A DNA stretch of 64,000 nucleotides. Origin: JAHRAW01 sp965249835 (lineage in GTDB: Bacteria > Pseudomonadota > Gammaproteobacteria > Arenicellales > Poriferihabitantaceae). Position numbers and translations under genes: made by a program. The stretch spans positions 372,001 to 436,000 of the forward strand of contig CBDFMY010000001.1 in assembly GCA_965249835.1 (NCBI GenBank), written 5' to 3'. A model generated the notes under the pieces. That model made no database searches, had not been told where the DNA came from, and was given only the letters and a program-made list of their open reading frames with translations. Numbering within the stretch: position 1 is the stretch's first letter; each line of letters begins with the position of its first letter. This document shows, piece after piece, positions 8,373-17,123 of the stretch.

Positions 8373-9637
8373 GAGACCTTTGCATAAATCAAGCCTAAAT
8401 CATACTTAATCCAGTAAAATAAGAAACCTCTAAACAACCACCAAAACCAACTCAAAATGTCCTGGAAACAAACCGCCCAACACTCAATGGCAGACATGCT
8501 TGTGGTCGAGCATAAATCCCTGAGCGAACTTGACGATGTGCACAGCATCATTAACTGGAAAGAGATAGAGACCACCCTTGCGGGACTTTATTCATCTAAA
8601 AGAGGCGTGCCTGCCTACCCGCCGCTGATGATGTTCAAGATCCTAATCCTGCAAGCGTGGTATAACCTAAGCGATGAAGCCTTGGAAAAACAAATTGCCA
8701 GGGATTTGATGTTCAGGCGCTTTATTGACTTAAGTTTGAGTGAAGCGGTGCCAGACCACACGACCATCCGGCGTTTCAGGAACCTGCTGAGCACTGAGAA
8801 CCTTTTAGAGCCGCTATTAGAGCAAATTAACACGCATCTGGAGCAAAACAGCATTATCGCCTCAGTCGGTTCAATCAACCTCATTGATGCCACGGTGATA
8901 AAAGCCAAGCAATCACGCAAACGCAAGGGCAAGGATGGCAATAACACGCAAGACCCGGAGGCCGGTTACCACGTCAAGGTCGCCGCTGATGGCAAGCGCA
9001 AAACCACCTACGGCTTCAAGATGCACGCCAATACGGATGGACATGGTTTTGTCAAGAAGATGACTTACACGCCAGGCAATGTGCATGACTCACAAGAGAT
9101 GGACAAACTGCTGGTCAAAACCCATGGGCAAGTTTACGCGGACAGCGCATATGCCAATCAGGAAAACGACCAGAAACTGGGCCGGCAAAACAATAAAGTT
9201 CTGCACCGGGCTTATAGAAACAAACCGTTGACCGACCAACAAAAACAGCAAAACAGGCAACGTTCAGGCATCCGTTATATCGTCGAGCGCACCTTTGGGC
9301 TATTAAAACAACATCACGGATTAGGTCAGGCAAGACACCTTGGGCTGGAAAGAAACAAAAGCAGAGCGCAACTGATTGCGATGACTCATAATCTTAAAAC
9401 CGGGATGAATATTTTCAAGCAAATGCGAAGTTCACCGGCGTGTTGCGTCTAAAAGGCGGGGGGAAAGGCAAAACAGCAACCCAACCAACCAAAGCAAGTA
9501 AATCGGGTTGGTTTGTGAACGTTTTTCAAGAAAAACGAGGTTTTTTGGAAATATCTTTAGGGTGTTAACGAGTCAAGACCCTGAAAAATGTCAGAAGTGA
9601 GATTATGAGAAATGATTATGGATTATGCAAAAGTCTC
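8373..9637 (+). mobile_element. Complete IS5-family insertion sequence
   Basis: A 1265-bp element bounded by imperfect terminal inverted repeats: GAGACCTTTGCATAA at the left and GAGACTTTTGCATAA (complement) at the right, one mismatch in 15. It carries a single intact transposase gene. The flanking bases (…CATAACAA and ATTTCAAA…) show no convincing target duplication, which suggests later rearrangement or an old insertion. Confidence 0.9.
8457..9452 (+). CDS. IS5-family DDE transposase
   Basis: Transposase of 331 residues that mobilises the element at 8373-9637. It has the N-terminal IS5-type domain (YPPLMMFKILILQAWYNLSD). The DDE catalytic residues lie in INLIDATVIKAK, YADSAYANQ and YIVERTFGLLKQHHG. 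The gene is full length and undamaged, so the element may be active. Confidence 0.93.
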   Translation: MSWKQTAQHSMADMLVVEHKSLSELDDVHSIINWKEIETTLAGLYSSKRGVPAYPPLMMFKILILQAWYNLSDEALEKQIARDLMFRRFIDLSLSEAVPDHTTIRRFRNLLSTENLLEPLLEQINTHLEQNSIIASVGSINLIDATVIKAKQSRKRKGKDGNNTQDPEAGYHVKVAADGKRKTTYGFKMHANTDGHGFVKKMTYTPGNVHDSQEMDKLLVKTHGQVYADSAYANQENDQKLGRQNNKVLHRAYRNKPLTDQQKQQNRQRSGIRYIVERTFGLLKQHHGLGQARHLGLERNKSRAQLIAMTHNLKTGMNIFKQMRSSPACCV

Positions 9638-9662
9638 ATTTCAAATCTTCGACGCCGGATGG

Positions 9663-10043
9663 TTATTTGATTCCCAACTCGTCCATGACTTTGCGGGCGG
9701 TGCAGAAACATTCCAGCGATTGCGGCACGCCGCAGTAAATGGCAATGACATGAATGATGGCGCGAAGTTGCTCTTTGGTGACACCGTTGTTGATCGCGCC
9801 GCGGCAGTGAATTTCCCATTCGTGCATTCGCCCGAGTGCGCCGATCATCGTCAGGTTCATCATGGAGCGGGTTTTCGGGTCGATGCAATCATCGCCCCAA
9901 CCGAAACCCCAACACCATTCGGTCATCATTTCCTGAAAGGGGCGGGTGAAATCGTCCGCTGCCGCCAGATTTTTTTCCACATAGTCGGTGCCCAGAGTGG
10001 CTTTGCGTTGCGCAAGCCCGAGTTCAAATCGTTGTTGGTCCAC
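9663..10043 (-). CDS. Carboxymuconolactone decarboxylase-family protein
   Basis: A 126-residue protein of the CMD/AhpD-like helical family. The segment MMNLTMIGALGRMHEWEIHCRGAIN and the following HVIAIYCGVPQSLECF match gamma-carboxymuconolactone decarboxylase homologues. The CxxC redox pair of AhpD is not present, so a decarboxylase-like or unknown role is more likely. It lies 63 bases downstream of the FAD dehydrogenase gene on the same strand and is probably co-transcribed with it. Confidence 0.85.
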   Translation of the reverse strand: MDQQRFELGLAQRKATLGTDYVEKNLAAADDFTRPFQEMMTEWCWGFGWGDDCIDPKTRSMMNLTMIGALGRMHEWEIHCRGAINNGVTKEQLRAIIHVIAIYCGVPQSLECFCTARKVMDELGIK

Positions 10044-10106
10044 GTTGTCCTCCGCAGGTTGAAGTGGTTGCCCGATTATGTCATTTTTATCGGAGAGGCG
10101 TTTGCG

Positions 10107-12554
10107 TCAGGCGCGTGGCAATTGGTTTTGCGGGTCCCGAAGCGGTTGTTTCACCACCACCGCTCGCCTCGGTGTCCCCAGCACCAGCACCTCCAGTTCC
10201 GTTGCCAAAGCGGCGACTTCGGGCGCAACGTAGGCAAACCCCAGATAATGCCCGACCGCATAGCCATATCCCCCCGATGAAATTCGTCCCACCACCTGAC
10301 CTTGATGCCACACCGATTCCGAACCGAGCGGGTCGGCATTCGGTTGCGCCGCCGATGGTTCATCCAGTTGCAAGCAAACCAGCGTCCATTTTTGTGTCGG
10401 CGCAAGGGTCGCAGCGCGTCCCTGGAACTCACCATCCCGGGCATCCCGGGCAAAGCGCACAACGCCCGCTTCCGCCATGGTTACTTCGTTGGTCAGTTCA
10501 TGACCGGAGCGATAGGATTTTTCCATGCGCATGGCGTTGAGTGCTTTGGAGCCGATGTGCACCATCCCCGCGCCAGGAGCGGTGGAGGTAAGTGCCCGGT
10601 AGACCGCTGTCATTCCTGGCATCGGTATGTGCAGTTCCCAGCCCAACTCGCCGGTATAGGAGACCCGCATGGCGCGTATATATTCCACCCCGGTCACGGC
10701 GATCGAACGCGCCGAAAGCCAGGGAAATCCGGCATTGTCGAGGGGCGCGTCGGTGCATTGAGCGAGAATATCTCTGGACTTCGGCCCGGCAAGCATATAC
10801 ACACCCCGGGTTTCGGATTGATTGGTGAAGCGCACGGCCTCGTCATCGTGCACTTGATTGGTCATCCAGTAGAGGAGCGCGGTCTCTCGCACTGCGGCAT
10901 ACACCAGGTAGTAATGGTTGGCAGCGAGTTTCATCAGCGTTGCCTCGCCCTTGATACGGCCGTTGTCGGCAATCAGGTAGGTGAGGATGATGCCATCGGT
11001 TTTTTTCGGCAGTTGATTGGAGGACACGCGTTCCAAATAGGTAGCCGCATCCGCGCCCGATACTTCGATTTTGGCAAACGCACTCAGGTCAGCGATGCCG
11101 GCGTGGGCGCGCAACCCGTTGACTTCCCGGCCGATGATCGCATGCAGGACGGAACGCCGAAAACTGTGAATGGGTTGTTGCGGTGTTCCCGCCATGGCAT
11201 ACCAGTGCGGACGCTCCCAGCCGAACACATCTTCATAGACCGCACCTTTTTCCCGAAGCAATTCATACAAAGGCGAAGTTTTGGAATGGGAAGGACGACA
11301 ACCGGCACGGTCAAAGTCGGGGTAGGGAATTTCATGGCGCAGCACATAATCTTCGGAGGCTTTTTCAAGGCGATACTGATTATCCATTACTGCGCCGAAG
11401 CGATGCGGATCAAAACTGCGCAGGGAAATATCTACGCTGCCGTGCACCATCCACCGAGCGAGATATTTTCCCGCACCGGGACCCCAGGCGATGCCCACCT
11501 GGGCACCGCAACACAACCAAAAATTTCGCCGGCCGATTGGTCCGAGTAGCATGTTGCCGTCCGCCGGATGGGTGATGGCGCCGCGCACCACGCGCTTGAT
11601 GCCGAGATTTGCCAGCACCGGCATGCGCTCCATGGCGTTTTGCAACCACGGCATGATGCGCTCGTAGTCCGCTTCAAAGAGTTCGTTTTCCGATTCCCAG
11701 GGTGCGCCGTAGGCCCACACCGTGGTCGCGTTCGCTTTTTCGTAAATGTCGATTAGTCCGGATTGTTGTTCCATGCGGATATAGCCGGACACTTTTCGAT
11801 CATCGCGGACAATCGGCAGTTCGGTCTCCAACTTGGCAAGCTCCGGCACGCGCTCGGTAATCAGATAGTGATGAAGCAAATTGGCGATGGGTAAATCAAG
11901 GCCCACCCACTGGCCAATCTGGCGGGCATAAATGCCGCCGGCATTGACCACCGTGTGGGCCGTGATGTCGCCGTTTTCGGTATGCACGATGAACTCGCCA
12001 CCGCGCTTGATGGTGATGCCATGGACGCGATTGTTGCGCAGGATGGTTGCACCCATCATGCGCGCTCCTTTTGCCATGGCCAGCGTAACGCCGGCCGGGT
12101 CAACATGACCGTCGTGGGGCGTGTGGAGTGCCGCCTTGATGCCGTCAAGGTTATAGAAAGGATGGAGTTCGGCGATGCGTTGTGCTCCGATGAGTTCCAT
12201 TTCATGGTCAGCCTGAGCGAGGCTGCGGCTCACCGACATGGTGTATTTCAGCCAGTCCACTTCATCATCCTGGTAGGCGACCCGCAAACTGCCGCAACCA
12301 TGCCAGCCACAGGGCTGACCGGTTTCCTGCTCCAGGGCAGGGTAAAGGGCAGTGCCGTAGGCTGCCATTTTAGCCAGCGCGTATTGGCTCACCGAATGGG
12401 TAATCTGCCCGGCCGCATGCCAGGTCGAGCCGCTGCTCAACTCGCCTTTTTCCAGCAGTAGCATATCGGTTTGCCCTTCCTTGCACAGGTGGTAGGCAAG
12501 CGAGCAGCCCATCACTCCGCCGCCGATGATGACTATTTCCGCTTGGGTTTCCAT
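10107..12554 (-). CDS. Dimethylglycine/sarcosine dehydrogenase-like FAD + GcvT protein
   Basis: An 815-residue protein with the domain order of the dimethylglycine/sarcosine dehydrogenase group. It has an N-terminal DAO-type FAD domain (GGGVMG at residues 11-16), a middle FAO domain, and a C-terminal GcvT aminomethyl-transferase domain (ISSGGYGYAVGHYLGFAYV near the end). Such enzymes oxidatively demethylate N-methylated amino acids and pass one-carbon units to tetrahydrofolate. The start METQAEIVIIGGG is chosen over an in-frame ATG 20 codons upstream. Divergent from a truncated Rieske oxygenase gene, it suggests a former glycine-betaine-type demethylation locus. Confidence 0.88.
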   Translation of the reverse strand: METQAEIVIIGGGVMGCSLAYHLCKEGQTDMLLLEKGELSSGSTWHAAGQITHSVSQYALAKMAAYGTALYPALEQETGQPCGWHGCGSLRVAYQDDEVDWLKYTMSVSRSLAQADHEMELIGAQRIAELHPFYNLDGIKAALHTPHDGHVDPAGVTLAMAKGARMMGATILRNNRVHGITIKRGGEFIVHTENGDITAHTVVNAGGIYARQIGQWVGLDLPIANLLHHYLITERVPELAKLETELPIVRDDRKVSGYIRMEQQSGLIDIYEKANATTVWAYGAPWESENELFEADYERIMPWLQNAMERMPVLANLGIKRVVRGAITHPADGNMLLGPIGRRNFWLCCGAQVGIAWGPGAGKYLARWMVHGSVDISLRSFDPHRFGAVMDNQYRLEKASEDYVLRHEIPYPDFDRAGCRPSHSKTSPLYELLREKGAVYEDVFGWERPHWYAMAGTPQQPIHSFRRSVLHAIIGREVNGLRAHAGIADLSAFAKIEVSGADAATYLERVSSNQLPKKTDGIILTYLIADNGRIKGEATLMKLAANHYYLVYAAVRETALLYWMTNQVHDDEAVRFTNQSETRGVYMLAGPKSRDILAQCTDAPLDNAGFPWLSARSIAVTGVEYIRAMRVSYTGELGWELHIPMPGMTAVYRALTSTAPGAGMVHIGSKALNAMRMEKSYRSGHELTNEVTMAEAGVVRFARDARDGEFQGRAATLAPTQKWTLVCLQLDEPSAAQPNADPLGSESVWHQGQVVGRISSGGYGYAVGHYLGFAYVAPEVAALATELEVLVLGTPRRAVVVKQPLRDPQNQLPRA

Positions 12555-12632
12555 GTTTTTCGCATTGCCCCGAGGGAATTTTCGGAGTATTTTATCAGCA
12601 GTTTTTGCTTGCATACCGATTGGTATACCGAA
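12555..12632. promoter_or_regulatory. Short divergent promoter region
   Basis: These 78 bases separate the start codons of the FAD dehydrogenase (leftward) and the broken Rieske oxygenase gene (rightward), so promoters for both must overlap here. A small inverted repeat ATACCGATTGGTAT (12615-12628) sits in the middle and is a candidate operator. No consensus promoter boxes are assigned with confidence. Confidence 0.4.
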
Positions 12633-12740
12633 TGACCCATCACGAAGTCGCGGCCGAGCCGATCATCGGTCTGCCGGGAAAATACTTCACCGACCACGAG
12701 ATTTTCCGGCGCGCAAAGGAAAATATATTTGGGTCATGAC
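12633..12740 (+). pseudogene. N-terminal stub of a Rieske ring-hydroxylating oxygenase alpha subunit
   Basis: Thirty-five codons (start MTHHEVAAEP) contain the pattern LPGKYFTDHEIFRRAKENIF. This matches the N-terminus of Rieske-type oxygenase large subunits related to choline, betaine and stachydrine demethylases, which read LPxxxYTDPEIFxxEKERIF. The frame enters the left end of the IS1595-type element at 12731 and stops within it. The Rieske and mononuclear-iron domains are absent, and no continuation is found to the right of the element. Confidence 0.7.
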
Positions 12741-13471
12741 AACTTTAGCATGGTCAATATCATGGTAAGGTGTTGTTATGAAAGTAAAAAACAAGTATGT
12801 CATTCGTTCCCATGTGTCAGAGAGGAAATTTAGAGATTTAATCAAATATTTTTTCCGTAGATTTAACGGCGACACAAATAGCAGAATTAACCGGTTTAAG
12901 TCGGCAAACCATCAACAAATACTTGACCGCTATTCGGTTACGAATGGTCAGTCATTGCCGACAAGCCTCTGTGCCATTAGCCGGGCAGATCGAAGTGGAT
13001 GAAAGTTATTTTGGGGCTAGACGCATTAAAGGGAAGCGTGGTCGAGGCGCTGGGGGCAAAATCATGGTATTTGGCTTGCTCAAAAGAACAGGGAAAGTTT
13101 ATATGGAAATAGCGCCGGATTGCTCTGCATATACGCTACAGCGCATTATCTTAGGTAAAACAGAGATCGGCAGCGTCATTCATTCTGATGGTTGGCGCGG
13201 CTATAATGGTCTGGTTGATTTTGGCTATAAGAAACATTTCAGAGTGCATCATGGTCGGAATGAATTTGTGCGAGGCAATAGTCATATCAATGGCATCGAA
13301 TCTTTTTGGGGCTATGCTAAAATACGTCTAGTCAAGTTTAAGGGGATGAACAAAAGCATGTTCAATTCACACCTTAAAGAATGTGAATTCAGATTCAATA
13401 ATAGAGGGCAGGATTTGTATAAAGTCTTGCTTGATGACTTTAGAAAAAAGCCGCTAAAGTTGTCATGACCC
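12731..13471 (+). mobile_element. IS1595-family insertion sequence
   Basis: A 741-bp element with perfect 19-bp terminal inverted repeats, GGGTCATGACAACTTTAGC at 12731 and its complement ending at 13471. It carries one ISXO2-type transposase gene in two frames. The outer flanks (ATATATTT and TAAATGAA) do not form the 8-bp duplication usual for this family. Both neighbouring genes are broken at its ends, which indicates a deletion or exchange between copies. Confidence 0.9.
12778..13468 (+). pseudogene. ISXO2-like transposase of the IS1595 family, frameshifted
   Basis: The reading begins MKVKNKYVIRSHVSER and should continue through an HTH-like stretch (LTATQIAELTGLSRQTINKY) into the DDE domain. 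That domain has GQIEVDESYFGARR, HSDGWRGY and the C-terminal GIESFWGYAK with the Asn/Glu site. The two parts lie in different frames, joined at a run of six T (12849-12854) in which one T is extra. The break may be a simple indel, or programmed or transcriptional slippage. Confidence 0.8.
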
Positions 13472-13622
13472 TAAATGAATTATTCAACTCGGTTGCTGTG
13501 GGCTGTGTCAGCAGTAAATCGCGCATCTCATCGGTCGGTTGTTGATGCAATTGCGAGAGCCTGTCGATAAGCCTTGAAAACTCACAGATACGATGCACTT
13601 GCTCAGCATCAATAGATTTCAT
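13472..13622 (-). pseudogene. 3'-truncated small gene coupled to the copper ATPase gene
   Basis: About 50 codons beginning MKSIDAEQVHRICEF start at an ATG that overlaps the TGA of the copper ATPase gene (ATGA), so it was a translationally coupled downstream gene. The frame is cut at the right end of the IS1595-type element at 13471 and stops within it. The predicted product is helical and I do not recognise the family. A metal-related accessory role is suggested only by context. Confidence 0.6.
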
Positions 13623-16066
13623 AATTCCAACCTGTTTAGCCGTAGCGCATTGGTGATCACGGATACCGAGCTGAAGCTCATCGCCGCCGCAGCGATGATT
13701 GGACTTAACAGTATGTCGAATGCCGGATACAGTACACCCGCTGCGACCGGCACTCCCAGGCAGTTGTAGGCAAAGGCAAAGAACAGGTTCTGGCGAATAT
13801 TCTGCATGGTCGCCCGACTCAGTCGCCGCGCACGGACGATGCCACGCAGATCGCCTTTCACCAGCGTGACGCCGGCGCTTTCCATGGCCACGTCGGTGCC
13901 CGTGCCCATGGCAATACCCACTTGAGCTTGGGCCAATGCGGGGGCGTCGTTTATGCCATCGCCCGCCATCGCCACGACATGTCCGGCCTCTTGCAGTTGT
14001 TTTATTTTCTCGGCTTTCTGGCCGGGCAACACGCCGGCGACAATGTCGTCAATAGCGAGCTTTTGGGCGACAGCACGGGCTGTGGTTTCATTATCGCCGG
14101 TAAGCATGATCACTCTTAACCCTTCATCGCGCAGGGCATTGATGGCTGCCGAGGTAGTCAATTTGACCGGGTCAGCGACCCCGATCAATCCAGCAACCGC
14201 TCCGTCAATGGAGACAAACATGACGGTTTGCCCGTCTGCGCGCATCTGCTCACTATGCTGCCATAATGAATCTGATGCTTTGAGTTTTAGTTGCTCCAGT
14301 AACGCACGATTGCCGAGGCCAACCGTCTTGCCATCAACGACGCCAGTAACGCCTTTTCCGGTAACCGACTGAAACGATTCAGCCTGTCCGGGTTCAATGC
14401 CGCGGCCGCACGCACCCTCGACAATGGCTACAGCCAGAGGGTGTTCACTGCCACGTTCCAGCGTCGCCGCACAATATAATAGCTGCGTTTCATCGACATT
14501 CCCCACCGGGCCTACGGAAACCAGCTGCGGTTTACCCTCGGTCAGTGTTCCTGTTTTGTCAACCACCAGTATATCAACCTTGCGTATCATTTCGATTGCT
14601 TCGGCGTTTTTGAACAATACGCCCGCGCCCGCGCCCTTACCGGTGGCAACCATGATGGACATGGGGGTGGCCAGTCCCAATGCACAGGGACAAGCAATAA
14701 TTAACACCGCCACGGCATTGATGATGGCGTAGGCCATGGCCGGCTGCGGACCCCACAGCGCCCAGGCGATAAAGGCGATCACCGCAACCAGAATTACCGC
14801 CGGGACAAAATAACCGGCGACAACATCAGCAAGCATTTGAATCGGCGCACGGCTACGCTGCGCCTGGGCGACCATCTGCACAATTTGTGCAAGCAAAGTG
14901 TCGGCGCCGACACGCTGGGCCTCAATAACTAACCCGCCGGTTCCGTTGACGGTCGCCCCGAGAACCTGATCGTTCACCGTTTTTGCCACCGGGATGGGTT
15001 CGCCGGTAATCATGGACTCGTCGATTGCGCTGTCACCCTCCAGCACCAAGCCATCGACTGGCACTTTTTCGCCCGGTCTGATGCGCAAACGATCCCCCAG
15101 CCGGACTTGGTCTAGCGGTACGTCTCGTTCACTTCCATCGGCTTCGATCCGTCTGGCGGTATTTGGCGCGAGACCCAGAAGCGCTTTAATGGCGGCGCCG
15201 GTACTGCTGCGTGCGCGTAGTTCCATGACCTGACCGAGCAACACCAGGGCGATGATGACTGCTGCCGTTTCAAAGTAAACAGCGACTTCTCCGAACTCAT
15301 TGCCAAACGATGCCGGGAAAATCTCCGGCGCCAGCGTCGCCACCAGACTGTAAATATAGGCGACTCCGGTGCCGAGGGCGATCAAGGTGAACATGTTTAG
15401 ATTTCGGCTCATTACCGAGCGCCAGCCACGCACAAAGAATGGCCAGCCACCCCAAAGTACCACGGGTGTGGCAACAATCATTTCCAGCCAGGCCAAGGTG
15501 CGGGGAGACCCCAGCCAGTCGAAACTGACTCCCGGTACGAGCCCACCCATAGCGATGATCAGCAGGGGGATTGACAGTGCGACACTGACACAGAAACGCC
15601 GAGTCATATCCGCCAGCTCTGGATTTTCTTGTTCCTTCAATTCTACGGTAACAGGCGTGAGCGCCATGCCACAAATCGGGCAATCACCAGGTTCATCCTC
15701 GACAATTTCGGGATGCATCGGGCAGGTGTATTGCGTGTGCGTGACCTGCGGCACCGATTCTCTTTCAAGTGCCATACCACATGCCGGGCATACCTCAGGT
15801 TTGTTCTCCCGGACTTCCGGGTGCATCGGGCAAGTGTAAATTCCGACTTCCTGATTCGGAGTTTCGCTCTGTTCTCGCGCCTTGCCTGACAAATAACCAT
15901 CCGCATCCGCACTGAACTTTGCCTGGCAGTGATTACTGCAGAAATAATAGGTAATCCCGCCCTGTACTGCGGTCGCTGCCGGCTGTTCGGGATCAACGCT
16001 CATCCCGCACACCGGATCGGTTACCATCGTGTTTTCGGCTGGTGCCGAAGTTTGCTCGTCATTCAT
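13619..16066 (-). CDS. copA: Copper-type P1B ATPase with YHS and two metal-binding domains
   Basis: Metal-exporting P-type ATPase of 815 residues. The N-terminus carries a YHS domain (DPVCGMSVD at about 17-25, FCSNHC at 42-47). Two heavy-metal-binding domains follow, each of the form YTCPMHPE…CPxCGMAL (about 78-100 and 113-136). There is no HMA domain. The catalytic core has IACPCALGLATP (CPC membrane motif), DKTGTLTEGKP, and GDGINDAPALA. This architecture is usual in Cu/Ag exporters. A 9-bp direct repeat upstream may be its operator. Downstream is a truncated coupled gene. Confidence 0.93.
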   Translation of the reverse strand: MNDEQTSAPAENTMVTDPVCGMSVDPEQPAATAVQGGITYYFCSNHCQAKFSADADGYLSGKAREQSETPNQEVGIYTCPMHPEVRENKPEVCPACGMALERESVPQVTHTQYTCPMHPEIVEDEPGDCPICGMALTPVTVELKEQENPELADMTRRFCVSVALSIPLLIIAMGGLVPGVSFDWLGSPRTLAWLEMIVATPVVLWGGWPFFVRGWRSVMSRNLNMFTLIALGTGVAYIYSLVATLAPEIFPASFGNEFGEVAVYFETAAVIIALVLLGQVMELRARSSTGAAIKALLGLAPNTARRIEADGSERDVPLDQVRLGDRLRIRPGEKVPVDGLVLEGDSAIDESMITGEPIPVAKTVNDQVLGATVNGTGGLVIEAQRVGADTLLAQIVQMVAQAQRSRAPIQMLADVVAGYFVPAVILVAVIAFIAWALWGPQPAMAYAIINAVAVLIIACPCALGLATPMSIMVATGKGAGAGVLFKNAEAIEMIRKVDILVVDKTGTLTEGKPQLVSVGPVGNVDETQLLYCAATLERGSEHPLAVAIVEGACGRGIEPGQAESFQSVTGKGVTGVVDGKTVGLGNRALLEQLKLKASDSLWQHSEQMRADGQTVMFVSIDGAVAGLIGVADPVKLTTSAAINALRDEGLRVIMLTGDNETTARAVAQKLAIDDIVAGVLPGQKAEKIKQLQEAGHVVAMAGDGINDAPALAQAQVGIAMGTGTDVAMESAGVTLVKGDLRGIVRARRLSRATMQNIRQNLFFAFAYNCLGVPVAAGVLYPAFDILLSPIIAAAAMSFSSVSVITNALRLNRLEL

Positions 16067-16096
16067 TGAGTATGCCTGCCCAAGTTAAGAAATGCC

Positions 16097-16117
16097 GTTA
16101 TACAACTTGTTATACAA
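16097..16117 (-). promoter_or_regulatory. Candidate operator upstream of the copper ATPase gene
   Basis: Two exact copies of GTTATACAA (16097-16105 and 16109-16117) lie 12 bp centre to centre, about 30-50 bases before the start of the copper ATPase gene. Phased short repeats near a promoter suggest binding by a dimeric regulator. No regulator gene is adjacent and the site does not match a family operator that I can name. Confidence 0.3.
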
Positions 16118-16182
16118 TCTGGACTGCATATATGCCAAGACTGATGTATCTGCGCACGGTATCTTAAAGGATTAGAAGAATT

Positions 16183-17000
16183 AGGGTCAGAGTAGAAATT
16201 ATTTGTTACGCAAATTAAGCAATTCGTTGAAAATGTAATGTTTGTATAGAGATTGAGTAAACCGCTTAACAGCTAACGTCAGAAGATCAAGGAGGGTCAA
16301 ATGGCAAGACTACCAAGGTTGTGTCCGCAGGGCATGCCGCTTCATATTATTCAGAGAGGCAATAATCGTCAGATAAGTTTCATATGTAATGAAGACTATC
16401 GTAACTATCTTGGCTTTCTATTAGATGGGGCAATGGCATACGGCGTGGATGTCCATGCGTGGGTTTTGATGACAAATCATGTGCATCTCCTTGCGACATC
16501 GCACTGCGATGGCAGTATTTCGAAAATGGTGCAATATGTTGGGAGATATTATGTTCGCTATTTTAACCAACAGTATAGGCGGACTGGCACTTTGTGGGAG
16601 GGCAGGTTTAAGTCGTGCTTGATCGATAGCGATCAATGCTTTCTAACTTGTCAGCGCTATATAGAGCTCAATCCGGTACGGGCTGGAATTGTAAATGACC
16701 CTGGAAAGTACCCTTGGTCTAGTTATCAAAGTAATGCTTTGGGGTTGAAGAACGAGCTGTTATCGAAGCATGAGATATATTTGTCTTTGGGTTGGGATGA
16801 ATACCAAAGAAGACAGCGTTATCGGGATTTGTTTGAAGATATTTTGAATGTTGAACTAGTTGATGATTTGAGAAATGCAACAAATAGCTGTATGGCATTT
16901 GGGAGTGCAGGGTTTAAGGAGCAAGTTGAACAACTTTATCAACGAAGAGTGAAGCCAGAAAAACCTGGTCCCAAGCCCCAATAATTTCTACTCTGACCCT
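16183..17000 (+). mobile_element. RAYT-type element with inverted-repeat ends
   Basis: A Y1 (HUH) transposase gene is enclosed by inverted copies of AGGGTCAGAGTAGAAATTAT, at 16183 on the left and ending at 17000 on the right. The right copy includes the gene's stop codon. A hairpin ATCTCAC-N7-GTGAGAT (17002-17022) adjoins the right end. The region is AT-richer than the core genes. The same ends and 3' segment recur in the deleted copy at 18146-18436. Confidence 0.85.
16301..16984 (+). CDS. REP-associated tyrosine transposase (Y1/HUH, IS200-like)
   Basis: Single-strand DNA transposase of 227 residues. It has the typical start ARLPRLCPQGMPLHIIQRGNNRQ, the HUH motif within MTNHVHLL, and a tyrosine-rich helix (VGRYYVRYFNQQYRRTGTLW) that holds the nucleophile. 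A strong AAGGAGG lies just before the ATG. This group mobilises or maintains palindromic REP sequences, consistent with its inverted-repeat ends and the internally deleted copy 1.2 kb away. Confidence 0.92.
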   Translation: MARLPRLCPQGMPLHIIQRGNNRQISFICNEDYRNYLGFLLDGAMAYGVDVHAWVLMTNHVHLLATSHCDGSISKMVQYVGRYYVRYFNQQYRRTGTLWEGRFKSCLIDSDQCFLTCQRYIELNPVRAGIVNDPGKYPWSSYQSNALGLKNELLSKHEIYLSLGWDEYQRRQRYRDLFEDILNVELVDDLRNATNSCMAFGSAGFKEQVEQLYQRRVKPEKPGPKPQ

Positions 17001-17123
17001 GATCTCACTGCACGGGTGAGATAACTGGTTTCAGAAGGATTTTTATTTTATTGAAAAAATAGTTTACACTTCGCCCCTCAATTAAATCGGATTGCGATAA
17101 CTTTAATTAACTAGGAAATTATT

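Noticed and set aside
7019..9637. Composite transposon carrying the NYN gene
   Set aside because: The left IS copy lacks its left end and no target duplication is visible, so it cannot be shown to move as a unit.
10302..11549. Long plus-strand open frame of 415 codons
   Set aside because: It lies wholly antisense to the FAD dehydrogenase gene, has no ribosome site, and its composition (rich in His, Arg, Gly) is that of a mirrored high-GC gene.
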